From Methylovorus mays (GTDB taxonomy: Bacteria; Pseudomonadota; Gammaproteobacteria; Burkholderiales; Methylophilaceae), in contig NZ_JAJAVG010000006.1 of the NCBI RefSeq assembly GCF_020531915.1, positions 62,001-126,000 of the forward strand: 64,000 nt of DNA. Direction: 5' to 3'. Every line of letters starts with the position of its first letter. Position 1 is the stretch's first letter. The position numbers were made by a program, and so were the translations under genes. Below the pieces are notes generated by a model. It was not told the origin of the DNA, ran no database searches, and saw only the letters and a list, made by a program, of their open reading frames with translations. Positions 56,926 through 64,000 of this stretch are shown here, one piece after another.

Positions 56926-58995
56926 TTAGAACGCGCCGCGCAAGCCGACCATGATGGAACGGCCACCCATGGGGGCAATGTCCTTCAGGTAGGAAGTGTG
57001 GTCGCGAATCTCTTCGTTCAACAAGTTGTAGGCCTTGGCAAAGGCCTCCAGATAAAACTGGGATGGAATGCGGTAGGTGGCCGTCAGGTTGACCTGGGTG
57101 TAGCCATTGGTGGCCAGCTCTGCATCTGCCGTGCGGTCTTGCTTGAAGGCATGTAGCACATCCAGCTTGGAGCCGAAGCGATCCAATTGATACAAAAAGC
57201 CGAACCCCAGCTTGAGTGGCGCAATGCGTGGCAGTGGGTCGCCCGTGTCGCGGTTGGTGGCGCGCACGTAATCGCCGCGCAAGGTCAGATCAAGATCGCC
57301 CGTGCCTTCGTATACGCGGAATTTGCCTTCGCCCTCCAAGCCTTTGAAAATGGCGGGCACTTGCAGAATTTGCGCTTCGGTAAGATCACCGCCGACCACA
57401 CCGTCTTCATCCACTTGCCGCCCGGTATTGTTGAGCGTGATGAAATTGCTGAAGCGAGTGTAGAAAGCGCCCACGCTGAAGCTGTTCTTGCCCTCTTTCC
57501 AGCGTAATTGGGTATCTACACCGTTGGAACGTTCGATATCCAGATTGCTGTTGCCGATTTCGTATTGGGCTGTGGCGACATGGGCGCCATTGGCATACAG
57601 TTCGTTGTAGCTGGGCGCGCGTTCGTTATGCGAGAGATTGCCTACCAGCGACCATGTGGGTGTCAGGGCGTACAAGGCGCCAAATGCGGCGCTACGCGGT
57701 GCAAAATCTCGCGAAACTGCCGGGCCAAATTTTCCGCCGCCATTCGAATCTACATCTACTTGCTCAGCGCGGCCTCCCAGACTTAATTTCAACGCATCCA
57801 ATGGCAGCTCCTCATAAACATACAAGGCTTTGCTGTCGGTGCTATTTTTGGGAATGAAGGCTTCTTCGCCCAAGGCCTGGAAGCGGGAGTTCTGCAGTTG
57901 CAGACCCACCACGCCAGACAGCGGACCGATGTTGCCGTGACGCGCTTCAATCGCAGTTTCCAGACCACGGTTACGGAAGGTCGTGCCTACTGCGCCATCT
58001 TCGATTTCCTGATGCTGGTAATCGGTATGCGCCATCTTCACCTTTACCGCCTGCACGATATTGCCGAGATCACGGAATTCGGAAGCGAAGTCCCAGCGCT
58101 GGCTGTCCATGTCAATACGAACGTCTTTTTCTGCCACCGTGCCGTAATTGCTGTTGTAATCGGAGTAGGAAAGCCCGGCATAGCCGTTACCGAAATTCAC
58201 CGATGCGCCCAATGCGCCGCCATCGGAACGCGAACTGCTGTTGACCAGGCGACCGCTATCTTCGCGGGCTGTGCCATCCGCCTCGCTTTTGCGACGAGAG
58301 ACGGCATAGCCTGGGATATCCAGATCATCGGTTTTGCGTTCGTAGGCATCGGCATGCAAGGTCAGAACACCATTGCCAGCGTCAATGACGGCAGCGCCAC
58401 TTTTCTGGTTATCAGCGCCACCGAGGCGGACTTCGCCACGACCCGTCACGCCATCAATCGCTTCTTTGGGAATGCGATGATCAATGGCATTTACCACGCC
58501 ACCAACGGCGCTACCGCCATACAGCAATGCTGCCGGGCCGCGTACCACGTCGATCTGCTCAATGATCAATGGGTCTAGTGCGACGGCATGATCAGGGCTC
58601 AATGCAGAGGCATCCAGAATACCAATGCCGTTTTGCATGATGCGAACGCGGTCATTATCCAGGCCGCGTATCACCGGGCGCGAAGCATTCGGACCAAAAT
58701 AACTGGAGCTAACGCCCGGGATGGATTTCAAGGTTTCACCCAAGGTGCTTTCCCGTTGAAGCGACAAATCTCGGCCGCTCAATACGGAGACTGGCGTTAC
58801 CAGAGCGTCGGAATCCACCCCCAATGGGTTGGCTGTAACAGCGACGGGAGCTAATTGCAGGGTACTGGAGGATTTTGTAGCGTCATCTGCGGCATAAGCG
58901 TGAGTGGCAGATAAGGCAGGACTGAACGCCAGGGCGATAGCCATGAATAGTTTTTTGCGTGCGCCAGGGCGCGCGGCAGGGGAGATCGGCAGCAT
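56926..58995 (-). CDS. TonB-dependent receptor (ZnuD-like)
   Basis: The 689-residue outer-membrane protein has a leader (about residues 1-35, ending HAYA), a TonB-box-like VAVTA segment, and a plug (STLGETLKSIPGVSSSYFGPNASRPVIRGLDNDRVRIMQNGIGILD, VDVVRGPAALLYGGSAVGGVVNAIDHRIP). A barrel ends in GGRSIMVGLRGAF. The plug, with SPDHAVALDPL, resembles zinc/heme-type ZnuD receptors of Neisseria and other betaproteobacteria. It is followed upstream on the same strand by a small exported protein with metal motifs. Substrate is inferred to be zinc or a zinc complex. Confidence 0.82.
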   Translation of the reverse strand: MLPISPAARPGARKKLFMAIALAFSPALSATHAYAADDATKSSSTLQLAPVAVTANPLGVDSDALVTPVSVLSGRDLSLQRESTLGETLKSIPGVSSSYFGPNASRPVIRGLDNDRVRIMQNGIGILDASALSPDHAVALDPLIIEQIDVVRGPAALLYGGSAVGGVVNAIDHRIPKEAIDGVTGRGEVRLGGADNQKSGAAVIDAGNGVLTLHADAYERKTDDLDIPGYAVSRRKSEADGTAREDSGRLVNSSSRSDGGALGASVNFGNGYAGLSYSDYNSNYGTVAEKDVRIDMDSQRWDFASEFRDLGNIVQAVKVKMAHTDYQHQEIEDGAVGTTFRNRGLETAIEARHGNIGPLSGVVGLQLQNSRFQALGEEAFIPKNSTDSKALYVYEELPLDALKLSLGGRAEQVDVDSNGGGKFGPAVSRDFAPRSAAFGALYALTPTWSLVGNLSHNERAPSYNELYANGAHVATAQYEIGNSNLDIERSNGVDTQLRWKEGKNSFSVGAFYTRFSNFITLNNTGRQVDEDGVVGGDLTEAQILQVPAIFKGLEGEGKFRVYEGTGDLDLTLRGDYVRATNRDTGDPLPRIAPLKLGFGFLYQLDRFGSKLDVLHAFKQDRTADAELATNGYTQVNLTATYRIPSQFYLEAFAKAYNLLNEEIRDHTSYLKDIAPMGGRSIMVGLRGAF

Positions 58996-59059
58996 GGGTA
59001 AACCTCAATTGCATAACATGGGATGAGTGTCGGCGATTAACCGGCACAGCGAACAATGG

Positions 59060-59365
59060 TTATGCGGCAGAGGGCGGAGCGCGAGCCGAGAACTGGCTTG
59101 AAAATGCAGGGTTAAACGGGGTGCTCTGGTCATGCCAGGCTAGTTCAGAAAAAGGGACTATGGGGATGGCATGGATGGCAGGCTGCAGGCCTGCTGCCAA
59201 CTCGCCAAAGCTCAGGCATTTATCGCAAAAACCACCATGAGGCGAAGCATCCTGCTTTTGCGACAGAATATCCGTGTAGTGGGATATTTCATGCACGGCG
59301 GCGCTCTGTTGGCCAAAGGCAAACAGGAAGACGAGCGAAACGGTGAGAAATATGCGACGCAACAT
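59060..59365 (-). CDS. Small exported metal-motif protein upstream of ZnuD-like receptor
   Basis: The 101-residue protein has a leader (about residues 1-22; LTVSLVFLFAFGQQSAA), then VHEISHYTD and a GFCDKCLSFGE motif with two cysteines, plus several histidines and a short tail. Such small proteins precede TonB receptor genes of the zinc type in related bacteria, so it may bind or sense a metal in the periplasm. The gene lies 64 nt upstream of the receptor on the same strand. GCAAC-TAT-GTTGC overlaps the start codon and could be a metal-regulator site. Confidence 0.65.
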   Translation of the reverse strand: MLRRIFLTVSLVFLFAFGQQSAAVHEISHYTDILSQKQDASPHGGFCDKCLSFGELAAGLQPAIHAIPIVPFSELAWHDQSTPFNPAFSSQFSARAPPSAA

Positions 59366-59442
59366 AGTTGCAAGTTTAGCAGAAATTTACACAATGCGGA
59401 CAGTGCCTAAGCATCGCATACATTTATGACATTAAAAAAACA

Positions 59443-59464
59443 AAAGGCCGCTGAAGCGGCCTTT
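59443..59464 (-). terminator. Terminator after sodB
   Basis: A 10-bp perfect stem AAAGGCCGCT / AGCGGCCTTT with a 2-base loop, followed leftward by TTGTTTTTTTAAT. It ends the sodB transcript. Confidence 0.9.
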
Positions 59465-59484
59465 GTGTCTGCTAGCTTAATTTC

Positions 59485-60069
59485 TTAAGCGGCGAAGTTT
59501 GCCGAAGCAAAATCCCAGTTAGCCAGAGAAGCCAGGAAGGTCTCAACGAACTTGGGACGTGCATTGCGGTAATCGATGTAGTAAGCATGTTCCCATACGT
59601 CGATGGTCAGCAGTGCCTTGTCACCGGTAGTCAGTGGGGTGCCAGCGGCGCCCATGTTGACGATATCCACGGTACCGTCAGCTTTCTTCACCAGCCATGT
59701 CCAGCCAGAACCGAAATTGCCCACAGCAGATGCTTGGAAGGCTTTTTTGAACTCATCGAAAGAGCCCCATTTTGCATTGATGGCATCGGCCAGTGGGCCA
59801 GTAGGAGCACCGCCACCATTTGGCTTCATGCTGCTCCAGAAGAAGGTGTGATTCCAGATTTGCGCGGAGTTGTTGTAGATGCCGGCTTTGGAATTCTTGA
59901 TGATGTCTTCCAGGCTGCTGTTTTCGAATTCAGTACCTTTGATCAGGTTGTTCAGATTGGTGACATAGGCTTGGTGATGCTTGCCGTAGTGAAACTCAAG
60001 TGTTTCTTCAGAAATGTATGGAGCAAGCGCGTTTTTAGCATAAGGTAAAGCAGGTAATTGATGTTCCAT
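59485..60069 (-). CDS. sodB: Superoxide dismutase (Fe)
   Basis: The 194-residue enzyme begins [40 protein letters not shown], with the first metal histidines, then [27 protein letters not shown] and [20 protein letters not shown], the DVWEHAYY motif supplying the last ligands. This is the complete iron superoxide dismutase set. It is monocistronic with its own terminator. Two palindromes upstream suggest iron (Fur) control. Confidence 0.95.
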   Translation of the reverse strand: MEHQLPALPYAKNALAPYISEETLEFHYGKHHQAYVTNLNNLIKGTEFENSSLEDIIKNSKAGIYNNSAQIWNHTFFWSSMKPNGGGAPTGPLADAINAKWGSFDEFKKAFQASAVGNFGSGWTWLVKKADGTVDIVNMGAAGTPLTTGDKALLTIDVWEHAYYIDYRNARPKFVETFLASLANWDFASANFAA

Positions 60070-60136
60070 TGAGATTTCCTTTGAATAAATGAGGGAGGTG
60101 TGACGAAGCTTAGAGTTTTATTCTGCCATAAGAATT

Positions 60137-60166
60137 CGAGAATTCTCGTGCTGAGAATGATTCTCA
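60137..60166. promoter_or_regulatory. Two palindromes upstream of sodB (Fur-like)
   Basis: CGAGAATTCTCG (60137-60148) is a perfect 12-bp palindrome and TGAGAATGATTCTCA (60152-60166) a perfect 15-bp one. The second resembles half of the Fur consensus GATAATGATAATC. Together they make a plausible iron-regulated operator in the sodB promoter region. Confidence 0.5.
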
Positions 60167-60231
60167 AAAATGGCGAAGCGCGAGCTGAGCAATGCTTGCA
60201 AGGCTGTATGTGACCACAAAAGAAGCTTGTC

Positions 60232-60350
60232 GCCTCTTGCTGTAGAGACGCATGTCAGCAAGGCTGACGTGATGTCGTAGCCAAAATCCAGAGTGTTACT
60301 TTTTACGCGCGCGTGGATGTGCTGAATCGTAAACTTTGGCGAGATGGTGA
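60232..60350. repeat. Tandem duplicate of xerC 3' end, distal copy
   Basis: These 119 bases match 60367-60485 closely, offset by 135 bases. They include the last codons of xerC (HHLAKVYDSAHPRARKK read leftward), which here are outside the gene. The copy is a remnant of a recent tandem duplication. Confidence 0.85.
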
Positions 60351-60374
60351 CAACAGGCAGAGGTCTGCCTGTTG
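60351..60374. repeat. 24-bp palindrome between the xerC-end copies
   Basis: CAACAGGCAGA and TCTGCCTGTTG form an 11-bp perfect stem around two bases, located in the joint between the two duplicated copies. No U-run is present, but it could be part of the xerC transcript end. Confidence 0.8.
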
Positions 60375-60485
60375 CGGTGGAGACTCATGTCAGCAAGGCT
60401 GACGTGATGTCGTAGCCAAAATCCAGAGTGTTACTTTTTACGCGCGCGTGGATGCGCTGAATCGTAAACTTTGGCGAGATGGTGA
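60367..60485. repeat. Tandem duplicate of xerC 3' end, gene-proximal copy
   Basis: The gene-proximal copy contains the true last codons and the stop of xerC. It differs from the distal copy mainly in the first 20 bases. Confidence 0.85.
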
Positions 60486-61309
60486 AAATCCAGATGCGTA
60501 TACACCTGTGTAGTGCTGATGTTGGCATGCCCCAGCATCTCTTGCACGGCGCGCAGATCTCCACTGGATTGCAGTACATGGCTGGCAAAACTGTGTCTGA
60601 GCATGTGAGGATGCACGCGGATATTGATGCCTTGCCGGATCGCCCATTGCTGCAGGCGATATTGCACGGCGCGGCGACTTAAGCGTTTGCCGAGGCGTGA
60701 CAGGAAAAGCGCCGAGGTATCCTGAATCGGTAACCCTGATCGTATGGAAAGCCAGGCTTGCAAGGCATTCATGGCATGTTGCCCTACAGGGACGATGCGT
60801 GTCTTGTTGCCTTTGCCGGTGACGGTGATGGTCCCTTCGCCCAGATTCAAGGCATCCAGGTCCAGGTTGACCAGTTCGGCCAGACGCAGACCGGAGGAGT
60901 AAAACAGCTCCAGCATGGCATGGTCACGTTGGGCCAGGGTGTCTTCATCCTCTATCGAAACCAGTTGCACCGCTTGGTCTGGCGATAAGGCATGCGGTAA
61001 TGATTTTGGTGATTTTGGCGCACGGATACCCTGGCACGGATTGGCTGAAAAACCATGGCGCTGAATAAGAAACTCGAAAAATCCACGCCATGCGGAGAGC
61101 ATGCGCGCGATGGATCGCCCCCCCAGGCTGCGGCCATGCAGCGTGGCCACATACCGGCGAATATGCGCTCCGGTCATTTCTTTCAAGGGAAGCTCGCCAT
61201 GCAGTTCCAGCAAAATTCGCAGGTCGCGCTGGTAGTTTTCGCGCGTTAATGGACTTAAGCGCCGCTCATGGCTCAGATGGTCGAGATATTGGGCAAGATA
61301 ATCGACCAT
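60431..61309 (-). CDS. xerC: Tyrosine recombinase XerC
   Basis: The 292-residue recombinase has an N-terminal SAM-like core-binding domain and the full catalytic set: R142 (SSGLRLAELVNLDL), K166 (TVTGKGNKTRIVP), H235 and R238 (HPHMLRHSFASHVL), H261 (MLGHANISTTQVY) and the nucleophile Y270 (YTHLD). XerC with XerD resolves chromosome dimers at dif. It follows DUF484 by 19 nt on the same strand, a usual pairing. Its 3' end is duplicated downstream. Confidence 0.94.
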   Translation of the reverse strand: MVDYLAQYLDHLSHERRLSPLTRENYQRDLRILLELHGELPLKEMTGAHIRRYVATLHGRSLGGRSIARMLSAWRGFFEFLIQRHGFSANPCQGIRAPKSPKSLPHALSPDQAVQLVSIEDEDTLAQRDHAMLELFYSSGLRLAELVNLDLDALNLGEGTITVTGKGNKTRIVPVGQHAMNALQAWLSIRSGLPIQDTSALFLSRLGKRLSRRAVQYRLQQWAIRQGINIRVHPHMLRHSFASHVLQSSGDLRAVQEMLGHANISTTQVYTHLDFHHLAKVYDSAHPRARKK

Positions 61310-61328
61310 CTGGGTTTAGTTCTGCACT

Positions 61329-62006
61329 TTAGCTGAGCGTAACATGGCGTAGCAGGGCGGCACTGACCAGCTCGCCGATGCGCTTGAGGAAAAGTGTGCC
61401 CATTTCGGGATAAAAGCGATTGCCATCGTCGGAGGCTAATGCCAGCAGGCCAAAGGCATGTTCGCTACGCAGAGCAATGAGGGCATAGGACTGCGGTGCC
61501 GCATCAGCGCCAAACCATGTGCCAAGATCCAGTCCGGGCTGCTTGCCACAATACGGGGTGAGCAGATTTTGTGTCCACTGGCTGAGCTCGGCATCCACTT
61601 GCTGGTAGGCCTCATGTGCGGCGTGCGTCAGCTCTTGCGGTGTGGCCCACAGGCGAACCGCGACGTGCGGCACCTGAAAGTCTTCGCGCAGGCTGTGAAC
61701 AAGCAGTTGCAGCAGAATATCAAACTCCTGGGCGGCGAGCAGACCCAGACTCAGGCGATGCACCTTCTCACTGATCGTGTCGTTTTCCTTGCCATAGCTC
61801 AGCAGCTCCGCCATGCGTGACTCAAGCACACGGATCTTGTCGCGTTGTGCAAGCTGCTGGCGTTCCGCCAGTGATACGGTCCCGATACCATGCGGGCTGG
61901 GCAGATACATATCCGCCAGCAACATGGGGTGACGTTCAAAAAACTGCGGATTTTTTTGCAGATATTCAGCGACCTGATCGTCTGAAACTTGCAGTGTGAC
62001 TTCCAT
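61329..62006 (-). CDS. DUF484 family protein
   Basis: The 225-residue protein shows the DUF484 pattern: VAEYLQKNPQFFERHPMLLADMYLPSPHG, LAERQQLAQRDKIRVLESRMAELLSYGKEND, then a GAF-like C-terminal half with LRSEHAFGLLALASDDGNRFYPEMGTLFLKRIGELV. DUF484 is commonly encoded next to xerC and dapF, as here, and its role is unknown. The GAF-like part could bind a small molecule. It lies between dapF and xerC in the same operon. Confidence 0.88.
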   Translation of the reverse strand: MEVTLQVSDDQVAEYLQKNPQFFERHPMLLADMYLPSPHGIGTVSLAERQQLAQRDKIRVLESRMAELLSYGKENDTISEKVHRLSLGLLAAQEFDILLQLLVHSLREDFQVPHVAVRLWATPQELTHAAHEAYQQVDAELSQWTQNLLTPYCGKQPGLDLGTWFGADAAPQSYALIALRSEHAFGLLALASDDGNRFYPEMGTLFLKRIGELVSAALLRHVTLS

Positions 62007-62054
62007 GTAAATTCCTTGTGCTTGATGGAGAGGGCGGATGATATCCGCCCGGAT

Positions 62055-62888
62055 TTATAGATCGATAGCGCCGGTAAATACGGTAGCAGCAGGCCCCGTC
62101 ATCCAGACTGGGCTATCGCCACCCGCCCAGGCGATGCTCAACTCTCCGCCGTGAGTGCTGACGCTGACCGGGGATGCAAGATGACCTAACCGTATACCGG
62201 TTACGACAGCCGCGCAAGCCCCGGTGCCGCAGGCCAGGGTTTCCCCGCTGCCGCGCTCGAATACGCGCAAGCGGATGTGATGCGGGTCGACAATCTGCAT
62301 GAAACCGGCATTAACCCGCTTGGGAAAACGCCGGTGGGATTCAATCTGGGGGCCTTGTTCGGCAACTGGCGCAGTGTCTACATTATCTACCAGTTGAACG
62401 GCATGCGGATTGCCCATGGAAGCGATAGCCACTTCGATGGTTTCTTGTGCCAGATCAAGCGAATACCAAGATTGTGTAGACTCGGCTTCAAAGGGCAGGT
62501 CAGCGGGCAAGAAGCTTGGAGGGCCCATGTTGACGGTCACCTCGCCACTGTCTTCCAGACGAGGATAAATCAGGCCGCGTGCAGTTTCCACGCAAATTTC
62601 GCGCTGCTTGGTCAGGCCCTGGTCATGTACAAATTTCACGAAACAGCGGGCACCGTTACCGCATTGTTCCACTTCTCCGCCATCTGCATTGAATATGCGA
62701 TAACGAAAAGCTGCTTCAGGGGCAGTGGGGCGCTCGACGATCAGCAGCTGGTCACAGCCCACGCCAAAATGCCGGTCAGAAATTGTGCGGATTTGATCCG
62801 CTGTCAGGGATACTGGCCGGGAGTAGGCATCAATGACGACAAAGTCATTGCCGATGCCCTGCATCTTGGTAAATTCAAGTTTCATCAT
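62055..62888 (-). CDS. dapF: Diaminopimelate epimerase
   Basis: The 277-residue enzyme converts LL- to meso-diaminopimelate for lysine and peptidoglycan. It has [21 protein letters not shown], then the catalytic cysteine motif [41 protein letters not shown], and the second cysteine region [21 protein letters not shown]. Both catalytic cysteines are present. Start could also be ATG 62885. It heads a dapF-DUF484-xerC leftward set. Confidence 0.95.
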   Translation of the reverse strand: MMKLEFTKMQGIGNDFVVIDAYSRPVSLTADQIRTISDRHFGVGCDQLLIVERPTAPEAAFRYRIFNADGGEVEQCGNGARCFVKFVHDQGLTKQREICVETARGLIYPRLEDSGEVTVNMGPPSFLPADLPFEAESTQSWYSLDLAQETIEVAIASMGNPHAVQLVDNVDTAPVAEQGPQIESHRRFPKRVNAGFMQIVDPHHIRLRVFERGSGETLACGTGACAAVVTGIRLGHLASPVSVSTHGGELSIAWAGGDSPVWMTGPAATVFTGAIDL

Positions 62889-62957
62889 GGGTTGCCGTTG
62901 CTAAGTGTAAGCCGATAAATACTCTGCATTATAAGTAGAGTCGCTGTTTGCCCCTAA

Positions 62958-63821
62958 TTATGCCGCCGGTGTTGCGCTGGCAGTCTCAGCTTTACGGGAC
63001 TGAGGTTGCTTGAAGCGCCGATAGCTCCATAAATATTGTGCAGGATATTGCCGAACAAGTTGTTCAATGGCGTCATTAATACGTTGGGGTGATGCATCGC
63101 CTTGCAAGGGGGTAATATGAATGGCAAATCCGCGACCCCATGAAAGGCGCTCACCAAAGGCCATGAGGACAACGGCCCCTGTGGCTTCTTGTAGTTTGCT
63201 GACCAAGGTCATGGTGTAGGCAGGATGATTGAAAAACTGTGCCCAGACGCCTTCGCCATGCTCGGGTACCTGATCGGGAAGTATGCCCACGGCTTCGCCT
63301 TTTTTAAGGGCTTTCAACAGACTGCGGACTCCACTCAGGGTGGTCGGGGCCAGCTTCATCTGATCATGAAGACGGCCTTGCTCCAGAACGCCAGACAGCC
63401 AGGACTGGCGCGATGGCCGGAACAGGATGGTGATGGGATGCCGTGTGGCATAGAAGCGAGCCGTGATTTCATAGCAACCCAGGTGTGGGGTGAGAAAAAT
63501 AATACCCTTGCCGCTGGCAAGCGCCTGGTCGACGTGTTCCCAGCCATGCTGGCGCTTGACCCAGCGCAACATCGCGGGGCGTGAACGCCCCCAGAGTGAC
63601 AGGGTCTCAAGGATGGATTTACCGGTCTCGGCCACATTGCGGCGTAGCAGGCGACGAAAGTGATAAGAGGTGTTGGTCAACCCGACCATTTTGAGATTTT
63701 TGCGGGTACGACGAGAAAATTTTTTGTCCGTCCAGAAGGTGATCCAGCCTGCCACAACACCGACGAGATGCAGCAATAGCAAGGGCCATGCAGCGAGGAA
63801 ACGGAGTAGTACGTTGAGCAT
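62958..63821 (-). CDS. lpxL: Lipid A biosynthesis acyltransferase (LpxL/HtrB family)
   Basis: The 287-residue protein begins MLNVLLRFLAAWPLLLLHLVG, a membrane anchor, and has the acyltransferase motif region GIIFLTPHLGCYEITARFYATRHPITILFRPSR with the HxxxxxE-type histidine, then GEAVGILPDQVPEHGEGVWAQFFN. It transfers a secondary acyl chain to lipid A. The longer frame from 63983 runs into the metK promoter and is not used. It is divergent from metK with a gap of 109 bases. Confidence 0.9.
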   Translation of the reverse strand: MLNVLLRFLAAWPLLLLHLVGVVAGWITFWTDKKFSRRTRKNLKMVGLTNTSYHFRRLLRRNVAETGKSILETLSLWGRSRPAMLRWVKRQHGWEHVDQALASGKGIIFLTPHLGCYEITARFYATRHPITILFRPSRQSWLSGVLEQGRLHDQMKLAPTTLSGVRSLLKALKKGEAVGILPDQVPEHGEGVWAQFFNHPAYTMTLVSKLQEATGAVVLMAFGERLSWGRGFAIHITPLQGDASPQRINDAIEQLVRQYPAQYLWSYRRFKQPQSRKAETASATPAA

Positions 63822-63930
63822 GTATTTCTTTTTGAACCAAGGGGATTTTGCTATTCTAGCAATCTTTTGCCGTCCAGCCTGTGACGACTTTAATCTTTCA
63901 AAAATATCCACTATATAAAACCGAGAAGCG

Positions 63931-64000
63931 ATGAGCGAATATCTTTTTACCTCCGAATCCGTATCCGAAGGCCATCCTGACAAGGTGGCTGACCAGATTT
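63931..64000 (+). CDS. metK: S-adenosylmethionine synthase, first codons only
   Basis: The visible 23 residues, MSEYLFTSESVSEGHPDKVA followed by DQI, are the highly conserved start of MetK, including the histidine and aspartate of the GHPDK motif. GAGAAG lies just before the ATG at 63931. The rest of the gene is beyond the window. Transcription is rightward, divergent from lpxL. Confidence 0.96.
   Translation, partial: MSEYLFTSESVSEGHPDKVADQI

Overview
The window looks like a chromosomal segment of a methylotrophic betaproteobacterium of the Methylophilaceae type (Methylobacillus/Methylovorus-like). This is inferred from the housekeeping genes (xerC, DUF484, dapF, lpxL, metK; phoU-ppx / ppk; zapA followed by 6S RNA; ilvA, rpiA), from paired cobalamin-riboswitch/btuB/btuM modules, and from moderate GC. 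No 16S rRNA gene is present, so the assignment rests on gene content.

Layout. (1) 1-7.3 kb: a leftward surface-glycan cluster. It has a partial unknown gene, a SAM methyltransferase, a polysaccharide pyruvyl transferase, a NeuA-type CMP-sugar synthetase, a large CBS-NeuB-SAF-TIM-barrel fusion and a flippase-type ABC exporter, consistent with making and exporting a nonulosonic-acid glycan. (2) 7.7-18.7 kb: a GC-rich accessory island. It has a C4-antisense-RNA-like locus with a terminator, a leftward operon with an XRE-ImmA regulator, an AbiEi/AbiEii toxin-antitoxin pair, a truncated serine recombinase, and a second module with a separate XRE regulator and ImmA peptidase. That second module is joined to a putative HEPN-LOTUS protein and diverges from two unknown genes across a perfect 11-bp inverted repeat. 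(3) 18.76-23.36 kb: a compact element inserted in the 3' end of tRNA-Phe. It is bounded by 49-bp direct repeats and carries a tyrosine integrase, small hypothetical genes, a MOBV-type relaxase and a repeat-rich noncoding end. It looks like a 4.6-kb integrative mobilizable element.

(4) 23.5-45.6 kb: a cobalamin salvage, late-synthesis and uptake region: cobT, cobS, cobC, threonine-phosphate decarboxylase, cbiB, cobQ, cobU, a BtuF-like protein, bluB, DUF2149, an ExbB-like channel, an exported CobN-like protein, cobB, btuR, and two riboswitch-btuB-btuM modules. No corrin-ring synthesis genes are visible, so the set fits uptake and remodelling of external corrinoids. The most unusual feature is the CobN homologue, which has a signal peptide and a C-terminal membrane anchor and is encoded beside an ExbB/DUF2149 pair. 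This suggests an envelope-located, proton-motive-force-coupled tetrapyrrole chelatase or dechelatase. An AT-rich orphan gene interrupts this region at 31.1 kb.

(5) 45.7-64 kb: core genes. These are a small coiled-coil protein with zapA and 6S RNA, DUF2237, EVE, a flavin-binding PNPOx-like protein, an exported beta-propeller, ilvA, rpiA, phoU and ppx convergent with ppk (both promoters carry Pho-box-like sites), an iron-trafficking protein, a ZnuD-like TonB receptor with a small exported metal-motif protein, sodB behind two palindromes, xerC with a tandemly duplicated 3' end, DUF484, dapF, lpxL and the first codons of metK.
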